A DNA stretch of 64,000 bases, from the NCBI RefSeq assembly GCF_014904795.1, contig NZ_JACZFS010000024.1, positions 62,001-126,000 of the forward strand, written 5' to 3'. Both the position numbers and the translations under genes were made by a program. Every line of letters begins with the position of its first letter. The first letter of the stretch is position 1. The DNA comes from Nisaea nitritireducens (lineage in GTDB: Bacteria; Pseudomonadota; Alphaproteobacteria; Thalassobaculales; Thalassobaculaceae). The notes under the pieces were generated by a model. That model did not search any database, was not told where the DNA came from, and worked only from the letters and a program-made list of their open reading frames with translations. Positions 40,676 to 48,987 of this stretch are shown here, piece by piece.

Positions 40676-42358
40676 TCAGGCGCGGGCGATCGGCTTGTAC
40701 TTGATCCGGTGCGGTTCCACCGCGTCGGCGCCGAGACGGGCCTTCTTGTCTTCCTCATAGGCCTGGTAGTTGCCCTCGAACCACTCGACATGGCTGTCGC
40801 CCTCGAAGGCGAGGATGTGGGTCGCGATCCGGTCGAGGAACCAGCGATCATGGGTGATGACCACGGCGCAGCCGGCGAATTCGAGCAGAGCCTCTTCCAG
40901 CGCCCGGAGCGTGTCGACGTCAAGATCGTTCGTCGGCTCATCGAGCATCAGCAGGTTGGCGCCGGATTTCAGCATCTTCGCCAGATGCACCCGGTTGCGC
41001 TCACCACCCGACAGCTGGCCGACCTTCTTCTGCTGGTCGGAGCCACGGAAGTTGAACAGGCCGCAATAGGCCCGGCTCTGCATCTTGCGCTTGCCGAGAT
41101 CGATCTCGTCCAGCCCGTCGGAGATTTCCTCCCAGACGGTCTTCGTGCCGTCGAGGGAATCGCGGGACTGGTCGATATAGCCGAGAACCACCGTGTCGCC
41201 GACCGTGAAGGTACCGCTGTCCGGGGTTTCCTGGCCGGTGATCATCCGGAACAGCGTGGTCTTACCGGCGCCGTTCGGGCCGATCACGCCGACAATGCCG
41301 CCCGGAGGCAGCTTGAAGGAGAGATCGTCGATCAGCAGCCGATCGCCGAAGCCCTTGTTCAGATGATCGGCCTCGATCACCTGACCGCCGAGACGCGGCC
41401 CGGCCGGGATGACGATCTGCGCCGTGTCGTTGCTCTTCTCCTGGCTCTGCGCCAGCAGTTCCTCATAAGCGTTGAGACGGGCCTTGCTCTTGGCCTGACG
41501 GGCACGCGGCGACTGCCGCACCCATTCCAGCTCCTGATTGAGGGAGCGCTGGCGGGCATCTTCTGTCCGGCCTTCCTGCTCCATCCGCTTCTGCTTCTGT
41601 TCCAGCCAGCCGGTATAGTTCCCTTCGTAGGGAATGCCCTTGCCGCGATCGAGTTCCAGGATCCAGCCCGCGACTTCGTCGAGGAAGTAGCGATCATGGG
41701 TCACGGTCACGACGGTGCCCGGGAAATCGTGCAGGAAGCGCTGCAACCAGGCGACTGACTCGGCGTCAAGGTGGTTGGTCGGCTCATCGAGCAGCAGCAT
41801 GTCCGGGGAGGAGAGCAGCAGCTTGCAGAGCGCCACCCGGCGGCGTTCACCACCCGACAGCTTGGTCACGTCCGCATCGCCCGGCGGCAGCCGCAGCGCG
41901 TCCATGGCGATCTCGACCTTGCGGTCCAGGTCCCAGGCGTCGGCAGCGTCGATCTTCTCCTGCAGCTCGCCCTGCTCGGCCAGCAGATCGTTCATCTGAT
42001 CGTCGGTCATTTCCTCGCCGAACTTGGCGCTGACCTCGTTGAACCGGTCGAGCAACTCTTTCGTCTCGCCCATGCCTTCCATGACGTTGCCATGGACGTC
42101 CTTGTCGCCATTCAGATCCGGCTCCTGCGCGAGGTAGCCGACCTTGATACCGTCGGCGGCCCAGGCTTCACCCTGAAACTCCGTATCGACGCCGGCCATG
42201 ATCTTCAGCAGCGTCGATTTACCGGCGCCGTTCGCGCCGAGCACGCCTATCTTGGCGCCGGGCAGGAAGGACAGGTGAATGTTCTTCAGAACCTCGCGCC
42301 CGCCGGGCCAGGTCTTGCTCAGACCTTTCATCACGTAGATGTACTGGTACGCAGCCAA
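40676..42358 (-). CDS. ettA: Energy-dependent translational throttle protein EttA (ABC-F)
   Basis: A 560-residue ABC-F ATPase that binds the ribosomal E site and gates entry into elongation according to energy state. Both nucleotide sites are intact: [11 protein letters not shown] and [11 protein letters not shown] (Walker A), [16 protein letters not shown] and [15 protein letters not shown] (signatures), [15 protein letters not shown] and [15 protein letters not shown] (Walker B). I place the start at TTG 42358 (complement of CAA 42356-42358): AGGAG lies seven bases upstream and the length then matches EttA. The open frame continues 285 bases into the repeat-rich gap, clearly as non-coding extension. 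Confidence 0.93.
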   Translation of the reverse strand: MAAYQYIYVMKGLSKTWPGGREVLKNIHLSFLPGAKIGVLGANGAGKSTLLKIMAGVDTEFQGEAWAADGIKVGYLAQEPDLNGDKDVHGNVMEGMGETKELLDRFNEVSAKFGEEMTDDQMNDLLAEQGELQEKIDAADAWDLDRKVEIAMDALRLPPGDADVTKLSGGERRRVALCKLLLSSPDMLLLDEPTNHLDAESVAWLQRFLHDFPGTVVTVTHDRYFLDEVAGWILELDRGKGIPYEGNYTGWLEQKQKRMEQEGRTEDARQRSLNQELEWVRQSPRARQAKSKARLNAYEELLAQSQEKSNDTAQIVIPAGPRLGGQVIEADHLNKGFGDRLLIDDLSFKLPPGGIVGVIGPNGAGKTTLFRMITGQETPDSGTFTVGDTVVLGYIDQSRDSLDGTKTVWEEISDGLDEIDLGKRKMQSRAYCGLFNFRGSDQQKKVGQLSGGERNRVHLAKMLKSGANLLMLDEPTNDLDVDTLRALEEALLEFAGCAVVITHDRWFLDRIATHILAFEGDSHVEWFEGNYQAYEEDKKARLGADAVEPHRIKYKPIARA

Positions 42359-42533
42359 GGCGACGCTCCTATGAAGTATGAGAATGAGGGCGCATTTGTA
42401 GCCAAGTGCGAGCACGGCGGCAACTGGCGGGTTACAGCGGGTTGCATGACAGCCTGAACGGGGCCGATTATGGCGCTCTGCACGAACGGGTTTGGCCCAG
42501 GAAACCGGACTGTTCCCGTCCCGGCTGCGTTCG

Positions 42534-42727
42534 TCATCCCGACGCAGGTCGGGATCCATGGAAAACGCGTGCTGCCCCACGATCATCTGGGTCCCGGCTC
42601 TCCGGCCGGAATGACGATGAGAAACACGACGCCCTCCCCCCAAACACCGTTATTCCCGCGCACGCGGGGACCCAGAGATGACGCACACCGCCCTATGATC
42701 GGTGGATCCCGACCTGCGTCGGGATGA
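42534..42727. repeat. Cluster of four palindromic intergenic repeats (family A)
   Basis: Four short palindromic units occur in alternating orientation: 42534-42558, 42587-42617, 42650-42684 and 42703-42727. The outer two are exact reverse complements over 25 bases, built on ATCCCGAC/GTCGGGAT. The inner two share the CCCGGC/GCCGG or CCCGCG/CGCGGGG core plus GGGTCC or GGACCC and an AATGACGA- or GATGACG-like end. Related units recur at 44889 and 51367. They resemble the REP-like TCATCCCGGC...GGGATCCA repeats common in alphaproteobacteria. The rest of the 42372-42807 gap shows no gene. Confidence 0.8.
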
Positions 42728-42807
42728 CGGCGATTGGGGCGCCACCACACAGCCACCGCTTGCACCGCCCCGCGCCACACGCAAGGATATCAATGGGGAG
42801 GACCAGC

Positions 42808-44856
42808 ATGGCATCTGACGCGAAACAGGCGGAAGTAGAACAGGCGGCGAAGGACGCGACCGTCCGGGCGGCGGCCAATGCATGGCGCAGCCGTCCAAAA
42901 GACCTCCCCGCCCATGCCCGTGCCGCGCTTTGGGAAGCCATGTGGGAAGCCTACGATTTTTCTTGGAACGGCCTTGCCGACGCCGGTTGGGAACGGGGCG
43001 ACAAGGCCAACGAAGGTCAGAGACTAAAGCGCTGGCGCGCGCCGGTGGGTGTCCCTGGCACCGGCCCGGTCCATGGCCACAGTTCGGCTGCCTGGAAAGA
43101 GGCGACGCTGCAGGATTACTGGCGCTGGTCTATCGGGATCGGACAAATCTCCCCCGGCGCGCCTATGCTATCCGACTTTGCCCTCCACAATGCCGGTCTG
43201 TTAGTTGAGGACAGTACCGGAACCCTCTGGCACATCCTGCACCTGCGTTCCGATGCCACCCATGACAAAGATGCCACACAGCCCCGCTTGCAGCGGACGA
43301 CGCAGGACGGGAGCGCCGAATACCGGGAGAGCGAGGGCGGCTCGCCGTCCCGGAACCCGCATGCTCTAGTCACGGGCCAGATCACGGCCCGCCTTGTGGC
43401 GGCGGCGGACGATCCGGCAGGCGGTCCTGATACACGCCTGCGTCTCAACGGGGCCCGCATGCCCGGCTTGGGAGAAACACTCCGGCAGGCCTCCGCCAAA
43501 GACACCGAACCCAACCCGATACGCTTGACCGCAATCGCCGCCGCCTTCGACCATGTCGATCTGAGCGGCGCCAGCTTCGCGAGCACAGCCCGGTTCGACG
43601 TCGCCCGCTTTGCGGGCACAGCCCTGTTCGGCGACGCCAGCTTCACGGGCGAGGTCTGGTTCGACGGCGCCAGCTTCACGGGCGAGGCCTGGTTCGGCGG
43701 CGCCAGCTTCACGGGCGAGGCCTGGTTCGGCGGCGCCAGCTTCGCGGGCAAAGCCTGGTTTGGCGGCGCCAGCTTCGAAAACGAGGCCAATTTCAACAAT
43801 ACCCATTTCATGGGTGAAGCTTGGTTCAGTGGTGCCCATTTCGAGGGCAGGGCTAGTTTTATCGGCGCCCATTTTGAGGACTTAGTCAGGTTTGGCCTCG
43901 CTCACTTTGCGAGCACAGCTAGATTCACAAGAGTAATCTTCGACGCCAAGGACGGAGCCGGGCCGATCCGTTTTCAAACTGCGATTTTCGAGAAACTTGC
44001 CGACTTTTCAGGCGCCCAGCTTCCGAACCAACCGGAGAGGATACAGGGCGCCTTCAAAACCGCGCGCTTTCTCGAAGAAGCGCGGTTCGAAATCCCACAG
44101 CTCACCGCTTTCGCCGCGTTTGACGGCACCGTCTTCAAAGGCAAGTTGCTGCTGGCGGCCGCCAGGACCGAGGCGGAGGAACAGGCGCGCTTTGCGTCTG
44201 TCCTGTGCGCCACCGGGGTAGCGGTCAGGACGGATTTAGAGACCACATCCGCCAAGGGTTACGATCCCATCAAAGACCACAACAAACTGGAACGCGGCGC
44301 GAATGCGCGTTTTTCCGCTCTGGAGCGCGGGCTTCGGGAACTGAAGAGGGCGATGGCCGAGGAAAAGGATCACGGCCAGGAGCACCGGTTCTTTCGGTTC
44401 GAGCTTCAGGCGAAACGGCACCGACCCTCCATCCCGCTCTGGGAGAAGATCGCGTCCTGGTCCTATGGAGTGCTGTCGGACTATGGCAACTCCATCGGCC
44501 GGCCACTGTCAGCGCTGGTACTATCCGTGCTCGCTTTCTGGGTGATTTACTGGATCTGGGGCGCCAGCCTCGACCAGAGCTTCCACGGGTTGGAGAAAGA
44601 GCGCAGCGCGCTGGAATTCTCGATCCGCAATGTCATGCAGCCGTTCGGGCCGTGGACCGCGACGGTGAAATCGACGCTGTTCCAGTTGGAGATCGTGAAA
44701 ATCGTCACCTGCGGCGGCCCGCCAGCGGAAGCATGTACGCCCACCGGGCCGGGTTGGTTATCGTTCCGCCTGCTCGCCACTCTGCAATCGGTGTTATCCC
44801 TGTTGCTCGCCTTCCTCTTCGCCCTCGCGCTGCGGAAGAAATTCCAGATCAGTTAG
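42808..44856 (+). CDS. Pentapeptide-repeat protein with C-terminal membrane helices
   Basis: A 682-residue protein. The N-terminal 250 residues have no domain I know. Residues of about 255-400 form a beta-helix-type repeat in which phenylalanines alternate at 5- and 6-residue spacing (GGASF TGEAWF), the Pentapeptide_3 style, with an 11-residue period. The C-terminal third has a helical charged region, then two hydrophobic helices (LSALVLSVLAFWVIYWIWG and LATLQSVLSLLLAFLFALAL), reminiscent of the two-helix pore domain attached to other pentapeptide proteins but without a visible selectivity filter. The ATG at 42808 follows GGGGAGGA; earlier in-frame ATGs at 42793 and 42724 exist, the last inside a repeat. 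Confidence 0.7.
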   Translation: MASDAKQAEVEQAAKDATVRAAANAWRSRPKDLPAHARAALWEAMWEAYDFSWNGLADAGWERGDKANEGQRLKRWRAPVGVPGTGPVHGHSSAAWKEATLQDYWRWSIGIGQISPGAPMLSDFALHNAGLLVEDSTGTLWHILHLRSDATHDKDATQPRLQRTTQDGSAEYRESEGGSPSRNPHALVTGQITARLVAAADDPAGGPDTRLRLNGARMPGLGETLRQASAKDTEPNPIRLTAIAAAFDHVDLSGASFASTARFDVARFAGTALFGDASFTGEVWFDGASFTGEAWFGGASFTGEAWFGGASFAGKAWFGGASFENEANFNNTHFMGEAWFSGAHFEGRASFIGAHFEDLVRFGLAHFASTARFTRVIFDAKDGAGPIRFQTAIFEKLADFSGAQLPNQPERIQGAFKTARFLEEARFEIPQLTAFAAFDGTVFKGKLLLAAARTEAEEQARFASVLCATGVAVRTDLETTSAKGYDPIKDHNKLERGANARFSALERGLRELKRAMAEEKDHGQEHRFFRFELQAKRHRPSIPLWEKIASWSYGVLSDYGNSIGRPLSALVLSVLAFWVIYWIWGASLDQSFHGLEKERSALEFSIRNVMQPFGPWTATVKSTLFQLEIVKIVTCGGPPAEACTPTGPGWLSFRLLATLQSVLSLLLAFLFALALRKKFQIS

Positions 44857-44888
44857 AGGCGCACGGTGCGGTGTGGTCCGCCCCCACT

Positions 44889-44940
44889 CCCCTACTCGTT
44901 CGTCATCCCGACCTGCTTCGGGATGACGAACGAGTAGGGG
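44889..44940. repeat. 23-bp perfect inverted repeat (family A unit), probable transcription barrier
   Basis: 44889-44911 pairs perfectly with 44918-44940 around the loop CCTGCT. The core GTCATCCCGA/TCGGGATGAC is that of the family A repeats, here extended by ten perfectly paired bases on each side. It lies between the convergent pentapeptide-repeat gene and the CBS-DUF294 gene and would form a very stable hairpin in either transcript. Confidence 0.85.
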
Positions 44941-45007
44941 CGGCAAAACGACGGAGGAGCGGGATGACGATGGAGGGGTGTGTTAGGGAGCTGCCACGCG
45001 GCCTCAT

Positions 45008-46453
45008 CTACCGGCTGACAGCCCCCGCGACCATCGGCTGGATGATATCGACCGTCGTCAGATGCGCGCGCAGGGTCCGGCGTTCGTGGCGGTCCAGGAT
45101 CGCCGGGTCGATTTTTGACGAGGGCTCGATCCCGGCTTCGATATCGGCCAGTTGCTGGCGCAGGATTGTGGCCATGAAAACCTCCAGCGCCTCCGTCACG
45201 GCCACGGCGTCTCCGGCGGAGATCAGTTTCCGCTCTCTCAGTTTCCGGAATCTCTCGAAAGTCGAAGTCGCCTCGATCCCGTGCCGCAGGGCGAGCACCC
45301 GGGCGGCGGAGACCAGCGGCAGGAGCCCGCCCAGTTTCAGATCCACCCGGCCATCCTGAAGCTGGAACCCACAGGTAAGGCCGAACCAGTCCCAGCAGAG
45401 CGGCGGGCGGAAGGCGCCGATATGCTGGACCAGATTGCCGAGGAACACGACCTCTTGTCTCGCTGCCGCGATGGCATCGCGGCGGAGCGCGGCCGCAAGT
45501 CCCGCCTCGCCCAGAACGGGCGCGAAGTCGAAGAAGATATCGACATTCATCAGATTCTCGCCCCGGCCGCGCCCGATCCACTCTCCGACCCGCTGGCGCC
45601 AGTCTTCCGGTGTGCCGCGCCAGAGCGGGTTGGAGGCCATCACCCCACCGTTGCAATAGGGAATTCCAGCCGCATCCAAAATGTCCGTCAGACGCGTGCC
45701 CCACTCCGCGAACCAGGCATCGTGCTCCGGGGTGCCGTCGAAGATCACCGCATTGTCCTGATCCGGCGCCAGCAGGCTCTCCCCGCGGCCGCCACTGCCC
45801 AGCACAAGCAGGGTGAAAGGCACAGGAGGCGGGCCGAGACCGGACCGCTCCATCGATTCAAGCGCCAGCACACCGGCGCGCTCTGTCGAGTCCCGCATCG
45901 CGGCACTGATGGCCCCCGCCACCGTCGCCGCGCCCGACCCGTCCTGCAACAGCGCACTGGCGAGGGCAGGCAAGCGGGCGCGGGCCGCCGCGATGGCGGC
46001 ACTGTCCGGCGCGGACTCGATGGCATCGCCGAGAGCAAAAGCCGCTGTGTTCCGGGTCTTCAGGATGGTCCGGAGCGAGACGACACCGATGATCTTTCCG
46101 TCCGGATCGGTGACCGCCAGGTGCCGAATACCAAGCCGTTCCATCCGGCCGAGCGCCTTGTAGACCAGCGCGTCCGCAGGCAATGACACGACCGGGAATG
46201 ACATGACATTGCGCACCGAACTGCCGCCGTCCTCGCCCATGGCGATCCGGCGCATGATGTCGCGCTCAGTCAGAATGCCGACATGCGTACCGTCCCCATC
46301 GCGCACCAGGATCGAGCCGACATTTCGCGACGCCATGGCCGCCGCGGCCTGGGCGAGCGTGGCCCCCACGTCGATATCCAGCGGCTCCCAGGTGAGCACA
46401 TCGCTCAATCGGTGCCGGTAGGGGTAACTGTCGAATGCCGGGCTCGCGTCCAT
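45008..46453 (-). CDS. CBS-pair DUF294 putative nucleotidyltransferase
   Basis: A 481-residue protein. Two CBS domains occupy about residues 15-135 (SRNVGSILVRDGDGTHVGIL and ALGRMERLGIRHLAVTDPDG). The DUF294 nucleotidyltransferase-like domain follows, with the catalytic-type motif GSGGRGESLLAPDQDNAVIF, then the DUF294 C-terminal domain to the end. This architecture (like GlnD-type transferases) suggests ligand-controlled nucleotidylation of a partner. The start is ATG 46453 with AGGAG upstream. It follows the exonuclease gene by eight bases. Related genes are commonly found next to large sodium:solute symporters, as here. Confidence 0.87.
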   Translation of the reverse strand: MDASPAFDSYPYRHRLSDVLTWEPLDIDVGATLAQAAAAMASRNVGSILVRDGDGTHVGILTERDIMRRIAMGEDGGSSVRNVMSFPVVSLPADALVYKALGRMERLGIRHLAVTDPDGKIIGVVSLRTILKTRNTAAFALGDAIESAPDSAAIAAARARLPALASALLQDGSGAATVAGAISAAMRDSTERAGVLALESMERSGLGPPPVPFTLLVLGSGGRGESLLAPDQDNAVIFDGTPEHDAWFAEWGTRLTDILDAAGIPYCNGGVMASNPLWRGTPEDWRQRVGEWIGRGRGENLMNVDIFFDFAPVLGEAGLAAALRRDAIAAARQEVVFLGNLVQHIGAFRPPLCWDWFGLTCGFQLQDGRVDLKLGGLLPLVSAARVLALRHGIEATSTFERFRKLRERKLISAGDAVAVTEALEVFMATILRQQLADIEAGIEPSSKIDPAILDRHERRTLRAHLTTVDIIQPMVAGAVSR

Positions 46454-46461
46454 CTGCACTC

Positions 46462-47850
46462 CTATTCCCGGCCCCAGGGAGGCGGTTTCGCAGTCTGACG
46501 GGCGGAGTCGAAATCCACAACGGAATGCTCCCGCAGAGACGGCAGCATGGCATTGAAAAGCTCGGCGGTGACAATCGCATCGCCAAGCGCCGTATGTCGT
46601 CCGAAGACGCTGAGGCCCAGAGCCTCCGCCGCGCTGTCGAGCCCGATCCGCTGATCGGGCGCAATCAGCCGGAACAATGCCATGGTGTCGAGAGCGGGCA
46701 GATCGAGCTCCGGCAGATCGTGCCGCCGGGCCTCCGCCGACAGCACCGCGAGGTCGAAGCCGATCTGGTGACCGATGATAACGCATCCATCGACGAAATC
46801 GGCCAGCGCCTGCCAAAGTTCCGGCAAGGGTGGCGCATCAGCGACCAACTCGTCCGAGATGCCGTGGACGCTGAAGGAACGTTCCGGGATCGGGATGCCC
46901 GGCCGGACCAGAAGATCGAGGCCGGCGGCGGTGAAAACATGACCGTCCTGCACCCGCACCGCCCCGATGGAAACGATCCTGTCATGCGCTGCGTCCAGCC
47001 CCGTCGTCTCCAGGTCGAGGCTGACGAGCGGCAGCGCGCCGAGCGGTGTGCCCGGCAGGCAGGGCTGCGGCCGTGGCGGGAGCGCCACCGCACCAAGACC
47101 GAGATCCATCGCGGTCTGTTCCGGCTCCACCTCTCCCGCCGGTGCCATGAAGGAAATCACGCCGCCGTCCGCCATGGCCGCGACCTGTGCCTCCACCGGC
47201 GCGCCTTCCGTGTCCGAGAGACTGAACTCAACAGGCTGTCTGATCTGACGTGCCCGTGCCAATGCCGTCTCCAGCCGCCCGTGATCGACAAGTGTGAAGA
47301 TGCTGTGGCCAGGCCCGGTACCATAGTCGCCGAGACGGCGCCGGGCCGCTGCATTCGAAAGCGATACGAGGCCCGCCCCCGTGAACACGATCACCGCACT
47401 CGGGATACCTGCGAGCACGCCCGCGATCCAGGCCCCTTCGGCGCCATGCCGCTCCCGCCGGATGAACGCCCGTTCGATGGTCTGGGATAATCCTGCGATT
47501 TCCCCCGGACCGCCGGTGAATTGCCGCCAACGGGCGGGGAGCCGACCGGTGGTGGCGGCGAGGTCGAGATCCTCCTTCATCCGGTCGAGGTCGCCGATAT
47601 GGGCAGCAATGATGCCATAGACGGCATAGGCCAGAATGCTCGCCAGACCCGCCCCGACCGCCGGAAGGATCAACGCGGACCAGTCCGTCCCGCCGTCCGG
47701 CATCCATATCCTGATCGCAATGAGGCAGACCATTGCAACGAGCACGACAGGAATAGCAGTGAGCAAAAGTGCATGCGTCCGCCGGGTACGATAGCGCATT
47801 ATAATGGCGCGCCTCAGCGGCGAATCCTCCTGGATTGGGCCCCCAGCCAT
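46462..47850 (-). CDS. Membrane-anchored DnaQ-like 3'-5' exonuclease
   Basis: A 462-residue protein. Two hydrophobic helices at about residues 28-48 and 59-82 are followed by a PAS-like or HAMP-like middle region and a C-terminal DEDDh exonuclease domain. The catalytic set is visible: LVSLDLETTGLD (Asp, Glu), IIGHQIGFDLAVL (Asp) and GRHTALGDAIVT (His, Asp), as in the DNA polymerase III epsilon subunit. The membrane anchor makes a replication role unlikely; a signalling or nucleotide-degrading role in the neighbouring symporter module is an inference. It lies six bases after the unknown gene. The ATG at 47850 has a weak ribosome binding site. Confidence 0.85.
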   Translation of the reverse strand: MAGGPIQEDSPLRRAIIMRYRTRRTHALLLTAIPVVLVAMVCLIAIRIWMPDGGTDWSALILPAVGAGLASILAYAVYGIIAAHIGDLDRMKEDLDLAATTGRLPARWRQFTGGPGEIAGLSQTIERAFIRRERHGAEGAWIAGVLAGIPSAVIVFTGAGLVSLSNAAARRRLGDYGTGPGHSIFTLVDHGRLETALARARQIRQPVEFSLSDTEGAPVEAQVAAMADGGVISFMAPAGEVEPEQTAMDLGLGAVALPPRPQPCLPGTPLGALPLVSLDLETTGLDAAHDRIVSIGAVRVQDGHVFTAAGLDLLVRPGIPIPERSFSVHGISDELVADAPPLPELWQALADFVDGCVIIGHQIGFDLAVLSAEARRHDLPELDLPALDTMALFRLIAPDQRIGLDSAAEALGLSVFGRHTALGDAIVTAELFNAMLPSLREHSVVDFDSARQTAKPPPWGRE

Positions 47851-47856
47851 CTACCG

Positions 47857-48537
47857 CTAATCGCCCGTAGCTGCGGCAGTGGCGGAGGCAGTGGCGGCGG
47901 CAGGCCTGAAATCCCGCAACACGGCCTCTGCCTGCAACAACGTACCCGCCCGCTCCCGGACATCCTTCCACTTGAAGCGGATGGAATTGCGCACGATCCC
48001 CTCGTCCAGCACCTTCAACTCGTCCGAAATCGGCGCCCAGTGAACCAACGCATCGGCGCTTCCCGTAAAAGCCATGTCCGCATTCGGCGCTTCCGACCGG
48101 GCAGAAAGCAGCCGGGTTTCCGCGCGTTTCACCTCGTCGTCCCAGTCGGGGCCCGCCCCTTCCGGCTCCGGGTAATCGGACAGCGCTCCCCGGAACAGGG
48201 CAAGCGCCAACCGCGCCTCGGTCTCCCCGTCCGCGTCCTCGCACACGGACGCCGCAACATAGCCGGCGAGATCGGCAGTACAGGCAAGAAAAACCTGCCA
48301 CTTCGCAATGTTCAGAGACTGGACAAACAGGTCTTCGTCAAACAGAGCTGTGTATCGGGTGCCCGCCCGGGTTCGTATATAGCCATAAAGTGTTGTCTGG
48401 GCGACAAAAGCAGCCCTTGTACTGACGAACTTAGCCGCCGATTCGACTGTATCCAGCGGATTTTCGTTCCACCGTGTGGTGAACGGCATGAAGAGCCGCG
48501 CCTTGCGCCAAAAACCGCCTAAAAGACCATGAAACAT
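47857..48537 (-). CDS. Conserved-looking hypothetical protein at the head of the exonuclease operon
   Basis: A 226-residue protein that I do not recognise. It has no clear signal peptide, but several moderately hydrophobic helices (ESAAKFVSTRAAFVAQTTLYG and IAKWQVFLACTADLAGYVAA) separated by acidic segments, and an alanine/threonine-rich tail. It is the first gene of the three-gene minus-strand operon with the DnaQ-like exonuclease and CBS-DUF294 genes (gaps of six and eight bases), and is divergent from DUF4212 and the symporter. The context suggests a part in regulating transport; the sequence itself says little. Confidence 0.65.
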   Translation of the reverse strand: MFHGLLGGFWRKARLFMPFTTRWNENPLDTVESAAKFVSTRAAFVAQTTLYGYIRTRAGTRYTALFDEDLFVQSLNIAKWQVFLACTADLAGYVAASVCEDADGETEARLALALFRGALSDYPEPEGAGPDWDDEVKRAETRLLSARSEAPNADMAFTGSADALVHWAPISDELKVLDEGIVRNSIRFKWKDVRERAGTLLQAEAVLRDFRPAAATASATAAATGD

Positions 48538-48699
48538 AACAATTTTCCGAGTTTCATCGAGTTCCCGTTTCGCCTATGAGTTTCATAAATCTGTAGCTGA
48601 AACCCTTAATCCATTATAGACTAAGGTCATTGCGCGTAGAGCGCGATACACAAAATCGCCACACTACAAAAGGCGATGGGCAAGAAAGGGGGGTGAGTC

Positions 48700-48975
48700 A
48701 TGGCTACAGCCGACTCCAATCACGAAGCCCACTGGCAGCGCACCAAAGGGCTGACTATTACAGTACTCGCTATCTGGTTTATCTTTGCTTTCGTCGTGCA
48801 TTGGTTTGCACCGCAACTCAATGAATTCTCCATTCTCGGGTTCCCGCTCGGCTTCTACATGGCCGGACAGGGTTCCCTGTTTGCGTTCGTCGTCATCATC
48901 TTCTGGTTCGCAAGAGCCCAGAACAGGATCGACGAGGAATTCGGCGTTGCCGAAGACGCAGACGATGACGAGTAG
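48700..48975 (+). CDS. DUF4212 small symporter subunit
   Basis: A 91-residue protein with two membrane helices (ITVLAIWFIFAFVVHWF and GSLFAFVVIIFWFARAQNRID), a periplasmic loop containing FPLGFYMAGQG and an acidic C-terminal tail. It fits the family known as the small subunit of sodium:solute symporters (DUF4212), always encoded directly before the large subunit. A GGGGGGTGA ribosome binding site precedes the ATG, and the symporter gene starts 12 bases after the stop. The 162 bases upstream should hold the shared divergent promoters. Confidence 0.92.
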   Translation: MATADSNHEAHWQRTKGLTITVLAIWFIFAFVVHWFAPQLNEFSILGFPLGFYMAGQGSLFAFVVIIFWFARAQNRIDEEFGVAEDADDDE

Positions 48976-48987
48976 AGGAGACCGGAC

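Noticed and set aside
42724-42807. N-terminal extension of the pentapeptide-repeat protein from ATG 42724
   Set aside because: That ATG lies inside a palindromic repeat unit, and the extra residues are His/Pro-rich. ATG 42808 has a proper ribosome binding site.
43620-43780. CRISPR-like regular repeats
   Set aside because: The repeats are inside a coding frame with no unique spacers and encode pentapeptide-type repeats.
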